Positions 26,278 to 38,487 of a stretch of DNA of 64,000 nucleotides are shown here, in pieces. Source of the stretch: Pseudoscleropodium purum (Eukaryota; Streptophyta; Bryopsida; Hypnales; Brachytheciaceae); the NCBI GenBank assembly GCA_963969395.1, contig OZ017802.1:18321410-18385409 (forward strand), written 5' to 3'. The position numbers were made by a program, and so were the translations under genes. The notes below the pieces were generated by a model that did not search any database, was not told the DNA's origin, and saw only the letters and a list, made by a program, of their open reading frames with translations. Each line of letters begins with the position of its first letter. Positions within the stretch are counted from its first letter, which is position 1.

Positions 26278-26654
26278 AATTAGAGTAGAGGTTACTGTTT
26301 GCGTCAATTTTAAGCATTTCAACATACGCGAGGACTTGATTATTAGGAGATGTATAGCGCTGTGGACGGAGAGACCACGGTGGGTACTAGTAAAAGGCAA
26401 ATCTGTTGTGATCAATTTTTTATCCCTGATCCATTTCAAAGTGCGAGGGTGGTCTAAAAGTGATAGAAGTGATAGAAGAAAATTCCATTTCTTCTAAAAC
26501 ATCGGTGGTCAGAGACACTTGGCCAATTCATGTTTACTGCACTTGCTTTATATAAGCCCAACCTAGTGTTCGAATAGGTGAGTTGCTGTCAGAAACAGGG
26601 ATGAACTTTCGACACAAAATCAGCTTCCTGATGTGTTTGGTATCCTGTAAGCTT
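26278..26654 (+). mobile_element. R2 MITE, copy upstream of the lectin receptor kinase
   Basis: About 377 bp beginning TTAGAGTAGAGGTTACTG and ending GGTATCCTGTAAGCTTA. It shares GAGATGTATAGCGCTGTGG, CAAATCTGTTG and GTTGCTGTC with the other copies. It lies 220 bp before the start codon, within the likely promoter. Confidence 0.7.
26549..26556 (+). promoter_or_regulatory. Candidate TATA box inside the R2 copy
   Basis: TATATAAG lies about 320 bp before the receptor kinase ATG. The other R2 copies read CTAATAAATC or CTGATCAG at this place, so the motif looks specific to this copy. Use as a core promoter is inference only. Confidence 0.35.
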
Positions 26655-26873
26655 ACCTTGCAATGTAAACTTTGATTCCATTCACTTGATTAAGGCCAAA
26701 CTTTGTTTTTCTCTCCGAGCAGACTTGCTGGAGTTAAAATCATGCTTTCCATACTGGCTTGGTTGCTCAGTAAACTACAGCCCACTTCCGTGGCGAAGAT
26801 CAAACCTAACGGTCTTGAAGCCCCTCACCAGTGCCATTTCTGACGCTCCACAGCACTCTGATTTTAGTATAAG

Positions 26874-28934
26874 ATGAGATCTCAACACGGGAAGAAGGCC
26901 ACAGTGGCCATCATCGTTGTGCGCCTCATGCTCTGTTGTGTGTCATTCTTTCCTTCCGTCAACGGTAACTTCACCATCCCCACTCACTTAAACCCCATGA
27001 TCGACCTCAACTGCTTAGACTCCTACCAGTGTGAATTCTTCCCTGACAATCAAACGATCACCATCATCAACATCACAGACCCGAAGCAAGCCTCTTCAGG
27101 AATCGTCTACTACACCACTCCTGTCCGCATGAAAGACCCCTCCACCAACACCGTCGCCTCCTTCAAAACCAGCTTCACCTTCCGAGAAGAACCCAAGAAT
27201 TACAGCTCATCAGCGATTGCCTCAGACAGGAAGTACTTCAAAAGAGGGGATGGCTTCACCTTCATGTTTTCAAATTCCAGTACGTGGAGAGGGGAACCAG
27301 CAGGTCGATTCGGCATCTTCTCTTTCGTCTCGGAGAGCAACCCCCGAGTGGTAGCCATTGAGTTTGATAGCTGGTCTTCTAATGACACGGATCCAGATCT
27401 CTTGCAAGAAGAGCACGTGGGACTGGACATTCGAAGTGCGATCTCGGTCGACACTTGCTTCTCGTATGTGAAGAACAAAACAGGGATGACGTTCTGGCAC
27501 AGGGATGTGGTGTATACGTGGATTGAGTATGATGGGGCAACAGAGAATTTGCAAGTGAGATTGGCGAATACTTCGTCAAGGCCGAGCGTGCCGCTTATCA
27601 ACTGCACTTACGATTTGAGTGATGCTGTGGATGAGAAGATGTGGATGGGATTCTCGGGTGCGCATGGGGATGATTGGTCGGTGTATTATATCTATAATTG
27701 GACGTTTACGAGCTTTGGGATTGCAAGCGAATTTGCAGCAGAGTCGAAGGGGAGCGTGGGGCTCATTGCAGGGGTTGTCTCTGGTGGAATTTTGTTGGGG
27801 ATTTTCGCCGTTGTTGTTGGGGTTTGGGTGTTTGTAAGTCGGAAGAAGAAGCGTGCCCGTGAGGAATACTGGGAGAATGGAGAGATGGTCGAAATGGCGG
27901 GCATGCCTGAGTTTATCAGCTACAAGCAACTCAGCGTGGCCACGAAACAGTTCAGCGACCAGTCCAAACTCGGAGAAGGCGGGTTCGGGAGTGTGTACAA
28001 AGGCGTACTACCCAAGACGGGCGCTGAAGTCGCTGTAAAGAAAGTAAGCAACGACTCTCGACAAGGGGAGCGAGAGTTTCTGGCTGAGGTTAAGATCATC
28101 AGCCAACTGCGGCACCGCAATATTGTGGGACTCATGGGATTCTGCAGGGACAGAGGCAAGTTCTTGCTAGTGTATGAGCTTTTGCCGAGAGGTTCTCTGG
28201 ATCAAGCTTTGTTCAAACCCAGAAACCCACATGAAGTGCTTTCGTGGAGTCAGAGGTGGAAAATTTTATCTGGTTCTGCTGCAGCTCTTCACTACCTTCA
28301 TGAAGGATGGCGACAACAAGTGATCCACCGTGACGTGAAGTCGAGTAACATCATGTTGGACGAGGAGTACAATCCCAAACTTGGAGACTTTGGACTTGCA
28401 CGTCTCGTGGACCATGAGAAGCTCGCGTCAACCACAATTATGGCTGGAACATTTGGATACATCGCTCCAGAAGCTGCTGGTGGGAAGTTCACAGACAAAA
28501 CGGATGTGTATGCATTTGGAGCTGTGGCATTGGAACTCGCCTGTGGAAGAAAAGCTTACAAGCCTAATGTGGAAAACGACGAGGACTTGGTGTTGGTGGA
28601 AATGGTGTGGAGACGGTTAAAAGATGGCCAGCTTCTCACTGTTGCGGATCCCTTGTTGCATGCTAATTTCGATTATGAGCAAATGTGTGTTGTTTTGAAA
28701 TTAGGGTTGCAGTGCTCGCATCCGGATCCTGCGTGTCGACCTTCGATGCGGCAGGTTGTGCAGGTATTGGCTGGGGATGCGAAGGTGCGTGAGGTGCCGG
28801 AGTCTCGGCCTGATGCTTCGACTTTCTTAAGGCAAAACGTTCCACATTTTTCGATTGATGAACTCTTGAGCTCCACATCTGGGACACACAACTCTTCTGA
28901 CAGGAATATTGAATCAGAATTACATCCCAGGTGA
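26874..28934 (+). CDS. L-type (legume) lectin receptor-like kinase
   Basis: An intronless 686-residue gene with complete domain order: a hydrophobic signal segment (about 11-31), a legume-lectin ectodomain (about 32-285) with FEFDSW-type core VAIEFDSW at 160-167 and HVGLD at 181-185, a membrane helix (about 294-322) followed by KKKKR-like basic residues, and a Ser/Thr kinase (about 363-635). Kinase motifs are intact: GEGGFG 367-372, VAVK with K389, E405, HRDVKSSN 485-492, DFG 505-507 and APE 531-533. It is an active-type RD kinase. The metal-loop asparagine usual in legume lectins is not evident in DPDLLQEEHVG, so sugar binding may be altered. Related plant receptors sit in the plasma membrane and perceive extracellular signals; the ligand is unknown. 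The ATG at 26874 gives a proper signal peptide. Several Asn-X-Ser/Thr sites dot the ectodomain. Confidence 0.95.
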   Translation: MRSQHGKKATVAIIVVRLMLCCVSFFPSVNGNFTIPTHLNPMIDLNCLDSYQCEFFPDNQTITIINITDPKQASSGIVYYTTPVRMKDPSTNTVASFKTSFTFREEPKNYSSSAIASDRKYFKRGDGFTFMFSNSSTWRGEPAGRFGIFSFVSESNPRVVAIEFDSWSSNDTDPDLLQEEHVGLDIRSAISVDTCFSYVKNKTGMTFWHRDVVYTWIEYDGATENLQVRLANTSSRPSVPLINCTYDLSDAVDEKMWMGFSGAHGDDWSVYYIYNWTFTSFGIASEFAAESKGSVGLIAGVVSGGILLGIFAVVVGVWVFVSRKKKRAREEYWENGEMVEMAGMPEFISYKQLSVATKQFSDQSKLGEGGFGSVYKGVLPKTGAEVAVKKVSNDSRQGEREFLAEVKIISQLRHRNIVGLMGFCRDRGKFLLVYELLPRGSLDQALFKPRNPHEVLSWSQRWKILSGSAAALHYLHEGWRQQVIHRDVKSSNIMLDEEYNPKLGDFGLARLVDHEKLASTTIMAGTFGYIAPEAAGGKFTDKTDVYAFGAVALELACGRKAYKPNVENDEDLVLVEMVWRRLKDGQLLTVADPLLHANFDYEQMCVVLKLGLQCSHPDPACRPSMRQVVQVLAGDAKVREVPESRPDASTFLRQNVPHFSIDELLSSTSGTHNSSDRNIESELHPR

Positions 28935-28965
28935 CGAATGTGCCGCCATACATTGATGCTTTGAT

Positions 28966-28981
28966 TTTAGGGTTTAGGGTT
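28966..28981 (+). promoter_or_regulatory. Telobox-like TTTAGGG doublet in the kinase 3' flank
   Basis: TTTAGGGTTTAGGG occurs 32 bp after the stop. Two units only, so this is not a telomere remnant of any size; function is unknown. Confidence 0.4.
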
Positions 28982-29204
28982 CCAGTACAAATGTTAGAAT
29001 CAATCAACAGATTGGTTTGGTGACCCTAGGTCAATGATCTAAGACTGGTGATCCAGATGTAATCTGCGGGTGCTGGCAATCCCTGTCTTCTTTCTTTTTG
29101 AGTTTTGATTGTTTAGGAAATAGGATTGAAAGTCTGAAAACCTAGTGCCCATTTGCCCACCTGCCCACCTCCTTGTACTCAACAGTGCAAAGTTTTAACT
29201 TATG

Positions 29205-29210
29205 AATAAA
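29205..29210 (+). promoter_or_regulatory. Candidate polyadenylation signal of the lectin receptor kinase
   Basis: AATAAA lies 271 bp after the stop codon. The spacing is suitable for a plant 3' UTR. No transcript evidence is available. Confidence 0.4.
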
Positions 29211-29219
29211 GCATGGAAA

Positions 29220-32200
29220 GCTTCAAATGGAAATGAGAGACGGATGTGAAGAGAAACTGGCCTGAGCATCAAGGCCTCTGTAGCAGCTGAGCGTAGAATG
29301 GCCGGTTCTGCTGCGAAGGATGCTGATGCCGGGAGACGCAAAGTCTCCACTGAATTTGAAATTGCTACCGAGACTCGTTCATTTTAGTACATGGCCAAAT
29401 TTTGTATGTTCTTGTGAGCAAATTGAAATTGGATTCCTACGAACCCAAAGAATGCTAAAGTCAGAAAGATCAAGAGATGCAAAAAGTCATGAGGTGTAAG
29501 GGCATCCTCAAGGCACTCCCGAATTTGCCTAACCAAATATAACTCTATTTTTTTTTTAAATAAATGACAATAGACAAGGAATAACTCAAACTTTTTACTA
29601 CTTTGTAATTAGACCTTGAATTTTTAGTATAGGAAGTGCATTCAAAAGTACTTTGAATAGGTGCAAGAAACTCAAATTCAGACATAGGGCAAAGAAAATA
29701 AACCACTTCAAAAGCACACTAAAAGATTAAAAATATATAGTAGTATTGGCAAATCACTGATAACAATGCACTTTGCAATCCAAATTGACCAAATTCTTTG
29801 GTTAAGAAATTTGGTCAATTGGTACAAGTACTTGCCCACTTGGTCAATTACATATACATATTCAAAGTACTGTTGAATGCACTTTTTATTGGTAAAAAAT
29901 TCAAGTTCTAATTTACAACATAATGAAAAGTTAGAGTTATAGTTAGTGGGGCAAATTTTGGAGTGCATTGACAATGACTTAATCAAATTGAAGTCAAAAT
30001 TTCAGAAATTGCCACTTAATCATACAATATGGTGATCCCTAAGGTTCTACTGTCTTTTTTCATTAAAAAACATTCATAACTTTCATTTTTATTGCAAAGA
30101 GCAAAAAAATTCACAAATTTTATTTTTTTGCATATTTAACCATAAAATGATTGAAATCTTGCAAAAGATTAGTACAAAATGTGTGGACAAAATTTTAGAA
30201 ACTTTCACCACATAAATTGCAAGATATTTGTGGTTTAAGTGAAGAAAACAAGTTTTGTTTCATAATTAGATCATTTGTCTTCAAATCTTCTTAACTTCAA
30301 ATTTTTGCTCTAATCATTTGATTTGAAAAACAAAATTATATTTAGAATTAAAGTTGAAAGTATAGGGAAAAAAATCAAAAAAATTACTTGATTTTCATTG
30401 TTGAAAAAATTGTTGAAAAGAAATAGATATGAGATTGAAGAAAAAACTAAATTGTTAATAGCTTTAAAATGAATTTGAAATTATACAATGATTCCAATGT
30501 TAATGAGATTGTTCTATCAAGGATATATAACCCTATGGGAATTTTTTTTAATTTTGAAAAATGAGTTCAAATATAAAGTTAATACTTGAATTTATTAAGA
30601 AGTTTCTATAATTGCTCACAAAACAAGAAGCTCTTTAATTTTCACATCACTAATCCAAATGAAATGAATCAAAGCTATCCTTGTAAACAAAAATATCATC
30701 TAATATGATCAAATTTTAATTAATTACTTTCAAGTTGTAGTGAGTTTTTTTAATTGCCCGATCTTCCTATTTTGAATTTATAGGACATAGCTTTTGTTCT
30801 TGGTCACCAATTGAAATGAAACTTATATTCCCTACAAGCTAACATATTATCTATTTTTAAAAAGAGTTTCACATAATCAATTCAATAATTGAGGTTACAC
30901 AAACCTACCCCAAATTCATTTTGCTTCTTGCAAGGAACTTTGGAACTTTAGAAGTTAAGGTGGAACAATAACCTTTTTCTCCCCTCCATGTTGTGGACTC
31001 AACATTTAAAAAAATGAAATTGAAACATTGCTTCCAATCCCTCCTAGGCATCTAGGGAGCCATAATACCTTTCCAACACGGAGAGGACCATTGCTTGGCT
31101 TACAATATTATGGATTATTACAATCTCCAAGGGAAAATGGTTTAAGCTAGTTAACAATTTTATGTTGTTATTAGATTCTTGAATTTGTATGGAGTCCACC
31201 TAGGCTTCATTCATCATGTGTATTCTATTTTGTATTTGAGAAGTTCTTTTAGTTTTACCAATTTATTTCCTCTAATTCTCATATTGAACTAGTTTTCCAA
31301 GTACCAAGTCTAGTCATTTCTCTATCTTATCTTCAAAATTTTTAAAAATTAAGATTTTTTCACCAATTTTTTAATAATATTTTCAAATTATAACCAATTT
31401 TTTTCCCAATTCCACCAACTTACTTTAAACCAATTGCTAGTTCTTCCTGGACCTTGCTCCTACCTTGTAAAATTTGCATCTATAATGCCAAGTTCTATTT
31501 TCAAGACAAATTTGTCACCATTGAAAAAATAATGGATAGTTAGAAAAGCATCATAACTCATAACGTAGCCCCTCTTTCTAAATGCTTAGATTTGTGAAAA
31601 ATACAAATATGGAGATTTGTGATGAACTATAGTCAAATAGCATAATTACATCATTCATCCAATTCCTTGATCTATAAAATTTGCCCCCATTATTGTCAAT
31701 CTCCCATCCATTTTCAGAAAGTATGTAAATGATGTAGTTTGAACAAGTAATTGGGTGTAATTATTAAGAAATGACACCAAGTTGACATCTATTTAAGGAC
31801 AATTAAAGGTTGATAAATATGTGATTCAATAAATGAGGAGTTAGATGAACTTAGTTGTAAATAAATATTTGTGAGAATAAATTGTAGATTTGGCTAATAA
31901 AAGAAGTACTTTTAGCATGTTGAACTTGTGCTTTTAAAACACTCATCCAACATAATTTTGAAGCTTTTTAAGATGGTCATAACCTCCACCTACTAATGGT
32001 TTTTTATTTTGGGTTTGAAAATTTTATATCAATTAAAGTTCTTATAGGATTAATATAATTCCATTCATATTTAAATCAACTCACCTAAATAATTTTTCTT
32101 TGAAAAATACAAGCAACAATCAACACATCGCACAAGATATTCAAATTGCAAATCTAAGTGGTGATAGACTATTCTACCTTATTAAATTTGGCATTATGTC

Positions 32201-33892
32201 CCATAATGCTCTCAAGCCTCACAACTCTCGAGCATTAGAGTAGGCAACCCATTTCCAACCACACACCCATTTGCACAAGATAGGCTACTCAATTTCCAAT
32301 CATAGCTATGTTCATATTACACTCACATGTATTTATATTATAGCTCACCTACTACATGACCTTCAAGAGCTACAAAAATGTCCAAGTAGTGTACATTGAA
32401 GCTTAGAATGATCACAACATGTATATTGAAAGTCATAATTATCACTTAGATCAATTTTGTAACCAACTTATGGTCGGAATTACAATAGCTTACATCACAA
32501 GAATAGATTTTATAAAATCTGAGGGAAAAAATTCACAAGAATTTCAATTTTGACCTAAAAAATGTAATTTTTTAATCCCCCTCAAATCAATTTGCTGACA
32601 TGGGAAAAATATATCCCAAATACACCATGAGTATACACCATGAGTGTAGCTATGCTGAATTCCTTAAGTGGTCAGAAATGGTAGTCATCGCATATGTAAC
32701 TTAGTCCATTACATGTTCTAGTGGGTAGGAAATGACATGTAAGTTACTGTAATTTATTGTCAGCATGCTATCTCAAGATGTCTGCAAATTTGGTGCTTTT
32801 GTAATCCTCCAAAAGGCTTCATAAAGGGTTAAGTACCACCAACTGAAGGTACATCATGCTGAGTCAATTGTGGTCAACAACAAAGTATCCTCACCAAAAA
32901 CAAACAATTGTTTCACATGCAGCATTTCTGACAAAAAAATTGGGAAAAAATAATCACATCCAGATGTTACATAGCAAATGAGAGTGGAAGTGAATGTGAT
33001 TGGTTTTGGGAGTTTTATTAGAAATTTTCTACATTCACCTTTGGCTGTACCTACACGAGAGGCTGGTTGCACTACTTTAGACTTGAATACTAATTTCCCT
33101 CGGTTCCCATATTGAAGTGGCTTTTCAAGTATGGTAGAACTACCCATTGTTGACCACTTTAGCAATGCTGCACATGTTTTGAAGCAATTAAGGCAATGTG
33201 AAGTTTCTATCATGTATGAAGATAAAAATCATGGGGACTGTAATTTTTTTGGTAATTTTATGCCTTGAATTGAAATTACTATGAATTTTGGAAGTCAGCA
33301 GCCGGTCCAAACCTATAGTCAACATACTAAATCTTTCATTTTCGATCATTCAAGAACTACTTTTTGCTCACTACTTTGAGGTAGGTCTCACGACTTGATT
33401 AGTCTTAACTTTGAAAAGGAAAATAAACACATTCAAAGCTTTGGGAGAAAATTTACTTTATTTTAGTCTTAGTTGGAAATAGTGCACCCTACATGCTGGA
33501 GATGTATTCTTGGTTGGTAATGGGTGGTTCTACCATGTTGAGTCTTGCCAGTTTGTTTCTTTATTTTTGACTCTAAATAGAAAATTTATAGATTCTACCA
33601 CCATATTTTTCCAATGTTTTGAACTTGCAATAAGATGGTTTTTTCCAAATTCACATGCTACTTTTGAATGGCTACACTAGGATGCAAATTGTGCTCAAAA
33701 GTAGGAGTCATAATTGGGTTGAGAGCAATTTTGGGTCTATATACCTTAACTCCAAAAGTGTCAAAGGCATGTTTGTCAAAAAATACTCAAAATGGTTGAT
33801 TTTATTGCAAAAATAAAATAAAAATGATTGATATTTGAAATCAAATATAAAAACCATAATTAAATATTTGGAGTCATATTTTAGTTAGTATT
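29220..33892. other. AT-rich intergenic spacer
   Basis: No gene is recognised. It contains an old repeat copy at about 30380-30900 related to 36800-37345. The remainder is A/T-rich with no reading frame of note. Confidence 0.5.
30380..30900 (+). repeat. R6 dispersed repeat, copy 1
   Basis: Diverged but collinear with 36800-37345: shared order of AGATTGAAGAAAAA, CCAATG..GAGATTGTT, CTCTAATTGC-like, ATAATCCAAATGAAAT-like and ACAAGCTA-like blocks. It is AT-rich and non-coding. The ends are not defined. Confidence 0.45.
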
Positions 33893-33983
33893 ATTTCACT
33901 CAATTTCACTCAATTTCACTCGACACACTTCTCCAATTCTCCAACAGGTGAGTGGACTTTCCTTGGATCGAAATACCTAGCTT

Positions 33984-34319
33984 GTGATGGATTTCACTCA
34001 CTTTTCCTGCTCACCATGCATGAAGGCATTAGGGTTTCACAGTAGTGGAGTTTCAAACAGAGATGTTGCCCTGGACGCCACTAAACGGAGGAAATTCACC
34101 TTGAAGCAAAACCAATCAATCTACACTGCCTGGTGGATGTTCTCGAAACCATATGTAGAGCAGGAGAAGTTGGAATGCAAGCCGCCTGAAAAACAAGACT
34201 GTAGAGTCTGCAGCTATGGGGTCACAGTCCAGGGATGTACAGTACTCCTTCTAGCTGAAGCCAAGAATATTCAGAGGTGCCAATCCAAGCCTCACCACAT
34301 CGCCCCCCAAATAAGTTAG
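33984..34319 (+). CDS. Unrecognised open reading frame in a base-balanced pocket
   Basis: An ATG-initiated frame of 111 codons lies in the only base-balanced stretch (about 33940-34420) of this spacer. The product is Cys/Lys-rich (pairs such as SPCMK and CRVCSYG). I recognise no family. It is preceded by three 10-bp TTTCACTCAA units (33893-33922) and followed 140 bp later by a MITE. It may be an orphan gene, a fragment carried by a transposon or a chance frame. Confidence 0.25.
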   Translation: MMDFTHFSCSPCMKALGFHSSGVSNRDVALDATKRRKFTLKQNQSIYTAWWMFSKPYVEQEKLECKPPEKQDCRVCSYGVTVQGCTVLLLAEAKNIQRCQSKPHHIAPQIS

Positions 34320-34457
34320 TTAAAAACTCAATAGCAACGCAGGCACGAAAAAGGCAGCGTGGCATAACTGATAGCTGTAATGGAGCACGAATTCTGTAGA
34401 GAAATGATGAAGGTTTGGTGTCAAACAGTCTGACAATAAATAGCCACTCAAATCACA

Positions 34458-34618
34458 TAAGGTAACTCTGCCTATGACAGTCCAAATGGGAGCCAGTCCA
34501 TCATAGGCATAAAATTTCTAGTGATGCACATTTCAAGAACTAGAATGTACACCATTAGTACAATTTTGCCTCTGATGGGCTGGCTCCCATTTGGACTGTC
34601 ATAGGCAGAGTTACCTTA
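34458..34618. mobile_element. M1 MITE with 52-bp near-perfect inverted repeats
   Basis: The 161-bp element starts TAAGGTAACTCTGCCTATGA and ends with its complement. The arms at 34458-34509 and 34567-34618 differ at only two of 52 positions. The loop is 57 bp. If the TA at each outer edge is the target duplication it is of Tc1/mariner (Stowaway) type; a TAA/TTA reading is also possible. Transcription through it would give a long hairpin. Confidence 0.85.
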
Positions 34619-34737
34619 ATGTGGGAGTTCATTATCCTATTCCAGTTACAAGTTACAAGGTAAACTATCCTATTCCAGACCAAATGGGAGCAAACCCATT
34701 ATGGGCTGAATTCTGGTTGGTGGTGTACTTATTCCTG

Positions 34738-34800
34738 GGCCAGTTCACCGTCCGATGAACCTGCACACCAGGCAGGGTTTACTGCCCGGTGAACTGGCCC
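34738..34800. repeat. 63-bp fold-back with 14-bp perfect stem
   Basis: GGGCCAGTTCACCG at 34738-34751 pairs perfectly with CGGTGAACTGGCCC at 34787-34800, and pairing continues imperfectly inward to a small loop. The adjacent 34678-34705 contains CCAAATGGGAGC, also present in the M1 arms, so this is probably debris of a related element. Confidence 0.7.
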
Positions 34801-36412
34801 TTTGTGACCCTTTGCAAGATTGAGTGGACTGGCAGTTCAAGACTGGATGTCAGAGCGGCCATGGAGGATAGACCCTTCCACTGCACCCTTGTAAATGAAA
34901 AATTTCTCCCATGTTGTGCGGCTCAAATTTTGTATTTCCTCTCATGTCCTAAGTAATGTGGGCCCAGTGATTGCAAATATGAATTCAGAAATTGAAAATT
35001 TAATCTTTTTCTATTAATGAAAAAAATTTGAAATTTGAAAACTTGAGCCAAAATTAAATTATGTAGCATAAAATGTGGCACTAAATTCTCCAAAAAGAAT
35101 ATGGTAATTTTTTCTCACATTCTTCGACATACTTGTATATTTATTTATATTCTAGACAGATTTTTCATATTTTAGATGTGTTTTAAATTTTCTCTAATTA
35201 TTTACAAAATTGACCTCCATGTAGGATAGCCACTGGTTTGTGTGAAGAACTACTAAAGTTGATTGCACCTATTGAAATAAAATGAATACTATTGCATTTA
35301 TAGCAATTTCTATATCAAATTATATGAAAGTTACATGCTTTGTATACAAAAAAAATGTCAAACAAATTTACATTATAATTTAGTGAATTTAATTTTTTTA
35401 AGTGATGGTCAATGTCTATTCAAAACTTGACTTGAAATCAAAGTATGTAGCATCTTCGGTATTACATTTTTCAAGAATGAAATGCCAATTTTTTTTCATC
35501 AATATTTTTCTCCTTCAATTGTACATAAGGATGGGAAGTACTTTTTGAAAGTGTAAAATTGTTGAAGAATGTGCTGTTTTTGAATTTCTTAACCCATGAA
35601 AACCCATACCTTATCAAGTGCATTTTCACTATGAAATAAGAATATGGGCTTACAATTATCCTTAATAAAGCCAATTTGATTTTTTGCAAAATCTAACCAC
35701 ATACATGTTTAGAGAACTTGGTTCATAGTATGCCTATTTTGAGTGCAAAATTGCATAGTAATTGTGAGATTGTAACAGGAGATATGTATAAGACTACTAT
35801 TTTCAATATACAATCCTTTGTTATGATGTTTCATAGATTTGCACACAAATTTCTCTACAGATTTGAGGTGACATGAACAACTACAAATCATGTTAGCACA
35901 CTAAAATGTACTTTCACAAAGCTTTACTTCACAAGAAGAGCTATCAAATTTATTATTGAATTCACTTTGCAATTCTATAAATGCTATTTTTTTAAAAGTA
36001 TAAATTGCAAATAAATCCAAATCAACACATACATATTTTGAATTTTCAATGGTGAAAACAATGAAAACATTGTACTCTTTCTATTGGAATCATTTAAAAA
36101 AAAAATGAATACGTATAGGTTTTTAAATCTCAAAACAAGTGAAATTAGTAAGCTTTGTTCAAAGTTAGGAAATTAAGTGACATTAGTAAGCTTTACTCTT
36201 CCACTAACAAACATATAAGGCTTTCAAGACCTTTGAAAAATCAAATGTTTGATTAAACCAAAATGAGCTTGAAATTTAAGATTGACCATATATGGTCAAC
36301 TGAACTTTTAAAGATTAATATTACTTGCACATGTTATGTTTTCTAGTGAAATAAAATGTCCATCTTGTTTCAAGTTTTTGCTTTCTATAAATTTAAAAAA
36401 TAGATAAAATTA

Positions 36413-36484
36413 AAAACTCTCTCTCTCTATTTGTGTGTGTGTGTGTGTGTTTGTATATATTGATACATACATACATGTGTGTAT
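36413..36484. repeat. Compound CT / GT / CATA microsatellite
   Basis: Short CT and GT runs are followed by ACATACATACATG and TGTGTAT, directly readable. Confidence 0.85.
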
Positions 36485-36799
36485 AATTTGGATAATCAAA
36501 TATGAGTTGAGTTCTTGTAGAATAAAGAATTGAACTTCTTATCAAATTCATTCCATGTCACTTCCACATGTTCTATTGTAAGAGAAACTTGCAAGCTTAT
36601 GTAAATTTCAAGAAAGTTATATTTTTCAACAAATTCTTAGGTACAATTAATCATAGCATATATGTTTATGGTGTAATTTTTTTAGTTAAGCAAAATTAGA
36701 ATTCTCAGTTTCTCTTTCATCCCAAACAATATTTTGTGATTTGAAGTCTCCAAGTGTAACACTCAAATAATTTGGGCTGAAGTTGTGAGGAATGTGCAA

Positions 36800-37345
36800 G
36801 ATTGGAAAAAAAACAAAGTAGTCAAAAAATATTGTGTTCAAAAATTGAGTTGAAATTCTAAGAAAAAAATTTCAGAAAAACAAACAGATAATCTTTGTTC
36901 TTTAAAAAATTGACAAGTGGAAGTAGGTTCAAGATTGAAAAAAAAAAAAATTGTTAACATGTCTAAGATGGGATTGAAGCTTTATAATCCCAATGGTGAG
37001 ATTGTTTTAGCAAGCAAACTTAACCTTGTCAAAAATAAATTGTGAAAAATCGTGAAAATTGCGTTCAAAAATAAATCCTACAAATTATTTTTTCAAGAAG
37101 ATGCTCTAATTGCCCGAAAAATAAGATTGCCTACAACTTTCACATAATAAATTCAAATAAGATAAATCAAACCTTTCTACAATATATATGAGAAACAAAT
37201 TTCTTTAGTTTTTAAAATTCTTTTTGGGTGAGGACATTTTTGGCTGCCACATTGAAAAAAGTACCTTTCGTTCTACAACTTGTGGTGTTTTACACTGATT
37301 CAAAGAAAAATTATATTCTCGGAAAGCTAGTGTGCCTTTCTATGT
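36800..37345 (+). repeat. R6 dispersed repeat, copy 2
   Basis: Collinear with 30380-30900 in the same orientation, diverged, non-coding. Identity is too low by eye to set ends. Confidence 0.45.
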
Positions 37346-38237
37346 CCACAAAAAGTTTATGAATGTCATGATAAATATTGAGACTATTGGAGACTACTCG
37401 AAATCCATATTGTCCTCCAATGGGATAATAAGACTCTAGGGGTTAAGAATTCTAATTTTTGATTTTGAAAGAAATGAAGGTTCAAGAAATGTATGAAGTT
37501 GTTATTTGAACAATTTTGGAAACTTCTAATTAAAAACAAAAATCAAGGATACCTATTGTTTTACTAGAAGCCTAAGACATTCTCACCATTGAAATCAACA
37601 ATTCCCAATTCTTTGTAAGAGATATTAGCATTTTAGTTTTTTCTTTCATTTAGTAGCACCTTCCACTTTTTAAATTCTTTAAAAGTGGGTATATGAAAGT
37701 TTTATTGGGTTAAATTTTTTTTAATATATTCACAATGCATTTTCCAATACATAAACTAAAAGTTCTTAATTGCATAAGTTTTTTGACAAACATGTTTTTG
37801 TCTAAAAACATTAAAACTAAGGCAAAAAATCTCTTCTTGAAAGGGCTACAAAAGCACATATTTTTAAGTTTAAACACATTGAACTTGCAATCAATAAATA
37901 TATAAATATATCCACTCGAGGTTCTTAGAAAGTTGTACTTCGAGGTCTTCAATAGGTTAATAAAATATGATTCCTTCTTTAAGATTTGTTGATAAATATA
38001 GATAAAGATGTTATCCTTACTTATGGGACAAGCATATTGTAAGTTTTTGGAAATATCTAATTTGAAGCTTCAAGTCTTGAACCAGATAAGATAATAATTC
38101 TATGGTCAATTAATTAAAAATTTAATATAGAAGAAGATTTTAACATGAATTTGGTTAGGGACCACAATTTTGAGGCAATTTTGGGCCTCTCAACAAAAAA
38201 ATAAGTTAGGGATTAATCAATCTTTGTTTTAAGTTAG

Positions 38238-38487
38238 AATATTGACATTTTTCATACAAATGTGCCCTTGTAAAGAAGGATTATTGTCAATTAAAAAGCT
38301 AATATTTTGCAATTTATATAGTAGAATTTTCTATGATTTTCAATACATCTTTTCAAACCAGTGTACTACAAGATCCTATAGTTACAAATGTCTAGAATTA
38401 TTATTTTTTAAATGGTACTTGCACTCAAAATGATAGTCTTCAAGTGTTTAGGATAAAAATATAGTCAAAATCCTTTAGGGATTTAAG
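38238..38487 (+). mobile_element. E3-family fragment (right half)
   Basis: Matches 42485-42766 in order and strand: TTTTCATACAAATGTG, ATATTTTGCAAT, ACTACAAGATCCTA, and ATAGTCAAAATCCTTTAGGG at the end. The left half is missing or too diverged to see. Confidence 0.6.

Noticed and set aside
27200..27607. Antisense frames under the lectin receptor kinase
   Set aside because: They are shadows of a clearly coding frame with complete domain structure on the other strand.
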